A stretch of DNA of 64,000 nt from Branchiostoma floridae. Taxonomy: Eukaryota > Chordata > Leptocardii > Amphioxiformes > Branchiostomatidae. Below the pieces are notes generated by a model, which saw nothing but the letters and a program-made list of their open reading frames with translations, did not search any database and was not told the origin of the DNA. Position 1 is the stretch's first letter, and every line of letters starts with the position of its first letter. Both the position numbers and the translations under genes were made by a program. Positions 46,244 through 54,472 of the stretch are shown one piece after another. The stretch covers positions 14,932,619 to 14,996,618 of the forward strand of contig NC_049996.1 in the NCBI RefSeq assembly GCF_000003815.2, given 5' to 3'.

Positions 46244-49200
46244 TCATTGGAAGCTTTTACAATCAGTTGAGGAGTTTCTAATATCCAAACCTTCTTTAAT
46301 ATATTTTCCTATATCTGCCATGCAGGGATTGTCACATGTCATGATGTATTTGAATTTGCACTTCAGGTCCATTGAGATAAATCCTTGTGTATAAAATGAC
46401 AACCTTCTGTATAGAGAATTGCGTATTTCAGAATATTTGGGACATACAATCATAAAGTGATATTCGTCTTCAATTAACTCTGGACAGAATGGGCAAACCC
46501 TCTGGTCGATAGGGATTTTTTTGAATCTCCCGGTTTCTATATTTAATTTGTGACAGCTAATTCTGAGTTGTGTGATTGCCCTACGAATGTCAAGGCTCTT
46601 TATGGTTGAAATGTAATTTTCTTGCTTGTAGTGCTTATTCAATGTAGAAAGAGAGGAGAGTTTAGAATTGGTTCGAATAGAGGAATGCCAATTTTGCACG
46701 TATATATCTTGTAAACGTTGTCGTAACTGAGTGTTGATTGTATCTATGTGGTATGATCTCGGGTTCAGCCATATGTGTCCAAAGCCTTGGTAATTTAGGA
46801 TATTTTTTACGTGGACAATCCAATCANNNNNNNNNNNNNNNNNNNNNNNNNNNNNNNNNNNNNNNNNNNNNNNNNNNNNNNNNNNNNNNNNNNNNNNNNN
46901 NNNNNNNNNNNNNNNNNNNNNNNNNNTCAAGTTTTTTAAGTAAAGTAGAAAAAACCTTTGAGGAGGATTCACAGATGTTATTGGTATGTGATACAATGAG
47001 TCTTATACTGTTAGAAAAACGGTCAAAGCATGTGATTTCTGAACAGTACATAAAGATGGGTTTTACGAATTGGTCGAATAGATTTTTTCCGAGATTGATT
47101 GAAATGTCCTTATTGGAGAATAAAAGAGCCTTGAGTTTGAAAAGTGCTCTCATTGCTTTGGTTTTCAAATATTTCCTGGCGGTTTTGAATTTTCCGGAAG
47201 ATGTGAAAGGAATTCCGAGGTATGTATAGCTGTCAGTGATTTCTATATTTTTGCCATAAATATGGAATTTGTCTTTGTTATTCTTATTAGTACCTTTGCC
47301 AAAAACAACTACCTTGGTTTTTGAGACATTGACAGATAGCTTCCATTTCTTACAATATTTTTCTAGGCAGTCAATACAATGCTGTAGCCCTTGTTTTGAC
47401 GATGAAATCAGAGCGAGATCGTCTGCCCAGGATAAACAATTTAGAGATTTTGAGGTTAGGACTGCAGGATCACATTTTGTGGGGTCAAAGCACTTAGATA
47501 TATCATTGATGAATAAATTAAATAATAAAGGACTAAGATTACATCCCTGCCTTACTCCGCATACAGAAGGAAAAGAGTTTGATAATCCATTATCTAATCT
47601 AACTGCATACTTCACATCATTATACATGGATTTTATAATATTAGAGAAATTTCCTCCAATACCACATTTATGCAACTTATAGAATAGCCCATCTCGCCAG
47701 ACACTGTCAAATGCCTTCCTCATGTCAACAAAGCATACAAATAATTTCCCGCCTTTTTTCTTTGTGTATTTGTCTATTAGAGATTTTAAGATAAAAATAT
47801 TGTCAGAGGTTCTACATCTTTTCCGGAACCCAAACTGGGTGTCGTCTAGAAGTTTATTTCTTTCTGCAAAGTTTTGTAGCCTGTTGTTTAGAATGAGTGT
47901 GAATAATTTGGATAGACAACTAGAAATCGCTATTCCTCGATAGTTGTCTGCATTACATTTATCACCTGATTTATGTATTGGCGTAAGAATGCTTGTATTC
48001 CAGTTGGAAGGAAAGGTGCCTTTATTAAGTATAGTATTGAATAGAGTCACTAAAGGTTGACATAGATGTTTTGCACCATACTTTAACATTTCATTTGAGA
48101 TTGAGTCAATACCGGAAGCTTTTGCCGTTTTTAATAATTTCAGACCATTTAAGACTTCCGCTGGAGTGAATGGGAAATCTAACGGGTTTGGGGTATGATC
48201 ATCTAACTGATTAAGGTATTCAGTGACTGTTTTTTCGAAGATAGTATCAAAACTGTTGTCTTTTATTAAATTATTTAAGCTTGTAAAGTGATGTATCCAT
48301 TCTTCAGATGTTATATTGGGATCGCAAGTATTTTTGTTGTGTTTTCCATTGATTTCTTTGTCCAAATGTTTTAAAAGTGACCAAAATTCCTTTGGATTGT
48401 TTTTGTTAAATTCTTCCAATTTTGATAGAAGGTCAGAATTGTACTTCTGTTTACGCTGTTTGATCAGTTTCTTGTAATCACGCAAAGCTGTGAAATATTT
48501 GCATCTAATTTCTTTTAGCCAGGGTTCTTTTTTCAATGCTAGTGACAGCCTTTTTAAACGTTGGCGTGAAGACCAGCAGCATTGATCAAACCAGACTTTG
48601 TTTTTTATCCAGACTTTGTTTTTTTTACCGCTTTTTGTGGGTTTCTTTGTTTGTTTATTTGTCTTTGTTTTCAGTGACTTCTTTGCTACATCTAACAATA
48701 AATCTGTGAAGTTTGCAACAGCTTTTTCAGTCGATAAGAATGATGTTTGGCAGAAGTTTTGAAATTTTGAGATTGTATCTTTACTATCTAAAATACTTTG
48801 ATATATTGACTTTGATTCATCTGTCCAAATGAAAGCGGTTGGCTTGGGTTTTATCTGGTTAATTGCTTTTTGAGAATGAGCGGAGTAGTTTGTTGACAAT
48901 GAGAAGGAAACATGACAATGATCAGAAAATTCGGAGATTGGGCTAACATTTACATATTGTACATTGGATAATAGAGAACTGCGAACAATACAATAGTCGA
49001 CAACACTAGACCCGTTGTAGTGATGACAGGTAAAGTCGCCTTTTAGGTCCCCCGCGAATCTGCCATTCAGAATAGTCAAATCGGCTGCTGAACACAAATC
49101 TATCAACGTTTTACAGTAGTTGTTAACTTTGATATCTCTGCTCTGTCTGGTTTTGGTGAAACAGAGACCGTCTGTTGTAGGATCGTCAAAGGTAAAGGTG

Positions 49201-49706
49201 TCAAAATGAGTTTCTATCAGCTGGCCAATTCTTGCATTTAAATCGCCTAATACGGCAATATCTCCCAAATTAGAGTATTTACATATGTCATTAGAGAGTA
49301 TTTCAAAGGGAGATTCATGAGACGGTTTAGAGGATGATTCGGGGGGGATATAGGCATTACATAAATACAGGTCATTATCCAGACCAAAAAAGTGCTTATC
49401 AAACTTGCACCAAACTGTGTCTACCGTACTACTATTTAATTTTGAAATCCCTCTCCTGTAAGAACTTTTAAAGATAACTGCTACCCCACCCGAATTTCGT
49501 TTTGCCCTCTTACTTCTAATTCTACTGCTAGTGAAAAAACTATAACCTGGTATGTCTAAGACTACATGACTGTCTAACCAAGTCTCTTGGACACAAATAA
49601 CGTCGCTATTTCTAACATAAGAAAGAAACTCTTCATCATTAAATTTCTTATGACAGCTGCCCTGAATGTTCCAAGAGGAAAAAACTAATGCAGACTTTTT
49701 GGACAT
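46244..49706 (-). CDS. Retrotransposon ORF2: endonuclease and reverse transcriptase
   Basis: Nicks target DNA and copies element RNA by target-primed reverse transcription. The N-terminal endonuclease/exonuclease/phosphatase domain (about residues 8-270) shows SWNIQG (N13), QETW (E41), GDLNAR (D154, N156) and SDHCHV (H263). RT (about 560-860) shows FVDMRKAFDSVW, GVRQGCNLSPLLF and SWADDLALIS (catalytic DD at 762-763). The C terminus has a CCHC-like cluster, FCPELIEDEYHFMIVC. The frame is interrupted by the 46827-46926 gap. By alignment with 41581-43172 about 131 codons are missing, so the 100 N are a placeholder and the frames either side need not agree. Otherwise no stop or frameshift is seen, so it may be a young copy. 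Confidence 0.9.
46827..46926. other. Assembly gap (100 N) inside ORF2
   Basis: The related copy at 41581-43172 has about 393 nt between the flanking motifs (L-L-K-K-L and D-W-I-x-H-V-K), so the gap is about four times larger than drawn. Confidence 0.95.
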
Positions 49707-49939
49707 CTCCGAAACATTAGCAAGAGTATATAATAGCTACATGGAGTTAGTTATATGGCATATGATCATAAAATTAGAAAACGGAGGAAGTACTGATAAA
49801 CAAAAATCTCTCGTATGGTGTAAAGACTAGACATACAAGTATATATGTGAATAGCAACAAAATATATAACCAAAGAGAGGGAGTGACTTTACCTCATCTA
49901 AACGGTTACATCGGATGATATCAGATGGTTCAGTCAAAA

Positions 49940-52327
49940 TTAGGAAATGAGAATGTCCCATGCTTTGCGGATGCGTTTTCCAAGCTGTTTCCAGGGCAGA
50001 GCGGCCTGTATGGTGGGCCCTACCAGTGACTTGGGCGCGGTTAGCGATTTGTTCGCAACTTGTTGAGTTCCAGTGGCTCGGTTTCCCGATGTCGGGTTAT
50101 CCTTAGATGGTTGACTATGAAGGTTCCTTTGTCCAAGCGGTACGGAGTTCGCACTGTCCTTGAAGGGGTGACCTCTCGACCAGTCTCGGCTTGGTATGGC
50201 GTTGCCACGTCTGATGGCGGTAGGTGTGGGTTGAGACCTAGGGTGCTGGCTGGAGGGGCGGTGTGGTGGGCGCGGCGTGGGGAGCTGTGGCGGGCCCGCT
50301 GAAGGTGTAGGCGGCGATGCAAGTGTGCGTTTTACATCAGCCACTAGGAGTTTGGTCCCACTTCTGGGGTCTAGGTGTATTTGGTCTGGCAGGTATAGGT
50401 GTCTGTCCTGGGTTAACTTTCTGTGTTTAATGTATGTGAAGTCAGAATTCCTGGACAGTTTGAGCATTTCTTGATTGTATGACTTGATATTCTCATTCAA
50501 GGCGGATTTCTGATTCGGTCCTCTTTGTAACACCTGAGACACAGCCACCCTCGCATTTGGGAAAGACTTCTTTGTCGTTTCTAGTAGTTTGCTGGTGTTG
50601 CGGAGCGTCTCTTGAACAGAGTCAGGATGTCTTTTACTGTTATCTAGGTCATTCGACCCGACATGTAAGATAACAGTCTTTGTTGTGGAATCCTTGATAC
50701 TGCTAATGTTGTCAATTGCTGCCTTTATGGTGCTGCTCCTTTGAATCATTGTGCGATTTTCTTTGAAGGCGCGGTTTGGATCTACATCTCTAAAGAGTGA
50801 GTCGGCGAAGATTCTGACCCCCACCTCGCCATTCTCACCTCTCACATGGCTGTTAACTGTGGACATTTTGTGGGTGTTCACAGATGGGTTAAAGTTGGCA
50901 TTGATGACAGGCGTCTGGACGTCGAGAACAAAGGTTGATTTGTTGTTTTTCTGATTAGCGGCAGTAGGGTTATTGTCATGTGAGATTGGCCCGTCATTGT
51001 CATGGGAAATAGGGCTTTTGTTTTGATTGGCAGAGTTCGTCACACATGTACAACATTGGCAAGAATCAAACTTCTGTTCCAGATCCTTTGATCTGTTTAC
51101 AAGTTCCTGAATTTCTGAGTCTTGCTTTTTGATAGTGTTTTGCAGTTCAGCATTCGAAGCTGACAGAGCATCAACTTTAAGAGACATACCATGAAGTCTC
51201 TCTTTCCACAAGTTCCTTTCAATCGAGATCTCTTGGGCTGCCTTGTCCTTCTCCTTCATGAGTTTTTCTTTCTGTAGGGTCAGGTCTTTTCGAGAGTTGT
51301 TAAGATCGGTCTGTAGTTTTGAGGTAGCCTTCCTGATGTGGGTCTCAAGCGCCTTCTGTGCGGCTTCAATCTGTGTAGATATGTTATTCAGGGTTTTCGT
51401 GTGAGCCTTCTCTCGCTCCTTTTCTTTCGCCATTAGCTCGTCCCTGAAGACGTTGAGTTTGCCGATCGTATCTACGTATTGTTTCTGTAAATCGTTGAAG
51501 GCATTGTCGCTCGCTTTGATGGACTTTTCAACGGAATTCACACGTTCTAAATACACTGCTACAGGAGAGTTTGATGTACCTGAGTTACTCGAATCATCTG
51601 TTCCAGAAGTTTCGCTGGTTGTCGGGAGAATCACTGGGGGGTCGTGGGGATCGCAGGTTATGGCGTCATCGGTACTTTGCGCGCCATTTTCCAAATCGTG
51701 TTGAAGCTGTTCTGTAAAGTTGTTACCATTTGGAGTTTCTAGTCCCTCTAGTGTTCGCGGAGTGGTGGATTTGGGAATAGTCGGTGTCTCAGTTACACTG
51801 GTTGGACATGGTGTCGTGGACAAAGGCTGTGTTGGGCAGGTTGTCTGGAAGCTATTGACGGCGTCCCTCATGCGTTGGACGCCATCTTTGGCGCTTGCCC
51901 TTGTACGTTTGTCAAGCATTGTTACATTGTTTTTCAGTTCAGGGTACAGTAAATCTACCCACCACTTGGTTCTTTGACCCTGAACCATTAGACCATTCTT
52001 CTTGTGGTAAAAGTGAACTGATAGAAGGCTTTTACCTGTCTTTGTTGCCGATGAGAAGTTGACGGACAAGCTTGTTGTGCCTTGCGTGGATTTCCAGGTC
52101 ACTGTTGTTCCTTTGTGGTCTTCAAAGTTCTTGTCAAAGTTGTCTTTGTGAAGTTGAATCCACTTGTCTAGCTGGCTTGTCCGCAGTTTCACTCCACACA
52201 GTCGAGACTTTTCCACGTCTTCGTAGTCGAAGGCCAGGGTTTCGTCCAGCGGGACTTTGGAGAGATTGATATTCCATGGTTTCGTCGTGGGCGTCTTACC
52301 CTTAGGCGTCTTGGACTCGGCTCCCAT
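49940..52327 (-). CDS. Retrotransposon ORF1: coiled coil and SGNH esterase
   Basis: A 795-residue protein expected to bind element RNA. Residues 1-150 form a basic N-terminal domain (WIQLHKDNFDKNFEDHKGTT region). A Thr/Ser/Pro-rich linker spans 160-255 and a long coiled coil about 258-420. CQCCTC follows at about 423-428. An SGNH hydrolase domain spans about 503-670, with block I FADS (serine 510; the usual GDS glycine is alanine), block III GSND (557-560) and block V DQIH (648-651). The tail from 670 is Pro/Arg/Ser-rich. Esterase-type ORF1 proteins are known in CR1-group elements. It may have lipid or protein deacylating activity, but this is untested. It starts at 52325-52327, 190 nt from the element end; no earlier in-frame ATG was seen. 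Confidence 0.85.
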   Translation of the reverse strand: MGAESKTPKGKTPTTKPWNINLSKVPLDETLAFDYEDVEKSRLCGVKLRTSQLDKWIQLHKDNFDKNFEDHKGTTVTWKSTQGTTSLSVNFSSATKTGKSLLSVHFYHKKNGLMVQGQRTKWWVDLLYPELKNNVTMLDKRTRASAKDGVQRMRDAVNSFQTTCPTQPLSTTPCPTSVTETPTIPKSTTPRTLEGLETPNGNNFTEQLQHDLENGAQSTDDAITCDPHDPPVILPTTSETSGTDDSSNSGTSNSPVAVYLERVNSVEKSIKASDNAFNDLQKQYVDTIGKLNVFRDELMAKEKEREKAHTKTLNNISTQIEAAQKALETHIRKATSKLQTDLNNSRKDLTLQKEKLMKEKDKAAQEISIERNLWKERLHGMSLKVDALSASNAELQNTIKKQDSEIQELVNRSKDLEQKFDSCQCCTCVTNSANQNKSPISHDNDGPISHDNNPTAANQKNNKSTFVLDVQTPVINANFNPSVNTHKMSTVNSHVRGENGEVGVRIFADSLFRDVDPNRAFKENRTMIQRSSTIKAAIDNISSIKDSTTKTVILHVGSNDLDNSKRHPDSVQETLRNTSKLLETTKKSFPNARVAVSQVLQRGPNQKSALNENIKSYNQEMLKLSRNSDFTYIKHRKLTQDRHLYLPDQIHLDPRSGTKLLVADVKRTLASPPTPSAGPPQLPTPRPPHRPSSQHPRSQPTPTAIRRGNAIPSRDWSRGHPFKDSANSVPLGQRNLHSQPSKDNPTSGNRATGTQQVANKSLTAPKSLVGPTIQAALPWKQLGKRIRKAWDILIS

Positions 52328-52497
52328 ATTTCAATGTTCCTCTGTCGTTACAGATGTTATTAAAAATCCTCAAAATTATAGAATACGTGAGACGTTAAGA
52401 TAGACTCACATATGCACTAAAATACCTCACTCCATGTAGTATTATGGTACTCCAAACTAAGTCACATACGGAGAGCTAACGACGCGTGTCCGCGTCC

Positions 52498-52509
52498 GTC
52501 CGCCATCTT
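52498..52509 (-). promoter_or_regulatory. YY1-type site at the retrotransposon 5' end
   Basis: AAGATGGCGGAC on the minus strand starts 8 bases inside the element. It matches the YY1 consensus AANATGGCGNC. In human L1 a YY1 site at the same place directs the start of transcription. A similar role here is inference. Confidence 0.45.
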
Positions 52510-52517
52510 TAACAAAC

Positions 52518-52775
52518 TCATATAGTGTACATTATCGTCGCAAATTCCTGTAGTTTAATGGATGTATTTATACCAGGTAATGTTATATATATATATATAT
52601 TACAAGATCTTTACAACAGTCGGTTTGTCTGTCTGTCTCTCTGTCGCTTGGGTTACATAGTGTACATTGTCGTCGCAAATTCCTGCAGTTTAATGGATGT
52701 ATTTATACCGGGTAACGTTACATATTTTACAAGATCTTTACAACAGTCGGTCTGTCTGTCTGTCGGTTGAGTCGC
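52518..52775. repeat. Two-unit tandem repeat hosting the retrotransposon
   Basis: The block TAGTGTACATT-TCGTCGCAAATTCCTG ... ACAAGATCTTTACAACAGTC occurs twice here (period about 135-145 bp). A partial copy ends at 46120 on the other side of the element. A (TA)n stretch near 52586-52600 differs between units. Confidence 0.8.
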
Positions 52776-53651
52776 CTTGTTATGGCACGGTCACATTTCC
52801 AATCCGGGCCGGTCAGGCAGCTTTCCGGAACTAAAATCATGACGTAAAAGACAACAGAGCACGAAGAAAAATATTCATCAGCATGATTTGTGCATATTCC
52901 TAGATAAACACTTTTATTTTTGTTTCCGTATAGATATTCCGGTTGGGCCTTTAGAATTACATGTTCTTGGGGTGTTTATAAATTATTTGTATTCAAGTAA
53001 AAGTAACGATCCAATTTGTGTGGAGTTTTTCTAGTTCCATGTTTATCGCATATTGCCCTGGTGTATTGTAGATTTCATTTCACGGCTGATGCATATGAAA
53101 GTAGATATTTGAATAACATGAATTTCAATTCGCCGTCGAAAAGCCTGGCCGTATTGTTACAATGCTTGTGTGTATTTCACTATGTCTTCATTCGTTTCTA
53201 TGGGTGACAGCCATGCGCCCAGCAATTTTCGTCCGTTAGCCCAAATTTGTAAATCTTAGAAAGAAGTTGCAAAATGAGCAAATATGTGCCGATAATAGAA
53301 AAATATATCGGAAAACGGATGCTAATGTCGTAAAATGCCAGTCTCAAACAAGATGTGAAAGAACAAAATAGAAGAATCTATCGTTCGGTAGACCATACTA
53401 TGTGTGTTTAGTAATTTGTTTAATCACTTAGATTTTAGACTGAAGTTAACTTTTCATCATTCACATGCTTGTGCGCTGACGCCAATTTTAGGGTTCTTAG
53501 AGGCCGTCCATACCTTACGCTAAAGAACTTTATTGAATCAGAGACTGGACTATGTGATAGGGACCTAACTGTAATGATGAATGATAGATCACACTGGAAG
53601 TGGAACTTTGTCAATTATACAACGTTAACTCGATAAGAGTATGACTGTATA

Positions 53652-53694
<43 letters not shown>

Positions 53695-54357
53695 GTATGT
53701 AGAGGCTGTCATCCATATCAAATCCATATGGCCTAAGTTCTTATCACGAAACTGAGACTTTCCCAATATATGTATATATTTATTAGTCTCTACCAAACTC
53801 CGGCCTGGCCGAATAGTAATAGGGAATTTGGTCAAGTTAGGAATAAAAGCTTAGAATGAGTTAATTGGCCTAGGAGTGAACTGGCCGGCAGGGGGATAAC
53901 CGGATAGACTGCAAAAGACTAAAAATCCTATGACAACTTATTTGTCCCCATTTGGCCAAATCCGTCTCTTTTTCATCCAGAGGGCTCCATAGTAATCGGA
54001 TGGGACCCAGGCTAGGGAAATAGTTGTTGTTTTTCTGGGATACTTGGACATTTAGTTGATTTCAACACTCTTGCTAATAATACTAAACAAATGTTGATTT
54101 TATGTGGTAGTTGTATTATTTCATGTACTTATTTCATGTACTTTTAAATAAAGAAGTTGTGAAAATAAGTGGTGTTGGACACCTAGCGTTTTTGTTGGAA
54201 TGGCCCTGATTTGGAATTTCATGAGCCGACCTTGAAACAGAATATCTCATGAAGGGGTTGACGGATCGTCGTGATTTTTGTTACATTTTGTCAATACAGT
54301 CGCATGGTGAAAATGATCATATTATAAAAAAATACACTTTTTTCTTTCTTCTTTCAG
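52776..54357. other. Presumed last-intron sequence of the LRR gene
   Basis: No exon or element seen apart from a (TATGTG)n microsatellite at about 53648-53697. It ends with a pyrimidine-rich tract and acceptor TTCTTTCAG (54357). Confidence 0.5.
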
Positions 54358-54472
54358 GTGAGCCAGCCGGCTGGTTGTTCGCCCTCCCCGACTCGGGGAT
54401 AACAACCCTGCAGCAGACAGCGGCACAGACCGTTTAGAAGTAACCTAGCTGTTATATAGTTTCATATCTAGC

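Larger units (their letters stand above)
46126..52517 (-). mobile_element. Full-length CR1/L2-group non-LTR retrotransposon
   Basis: Flanked by TCATA on both sides (46121-46125 and 52518-52522), with the host tandem repeat continuing outside. Minus-strand order: 190-nt 5' UTR, ORF1 (52327-49940), 233-nt spacer, ORF2 (49706-46244), 118-nt 3' UTR ending AATAAAGTTAAAGTT. The tail is a short repeat of AAAGTT, not poly(A), as in CR1/L2 elements. The first bases include AAGATGGCGGAC, a YY1-type site. One 100-N gap lies in ORF2. It sits antisense in the last intron of the LRR gene. Confidence 0.9.

Noticed and set aside
49940-52327. Plus-strand frames of 60-85 codons across the retrotransposon ORF1
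   Set aside because: Shadows of the minus-strand coding sequence.
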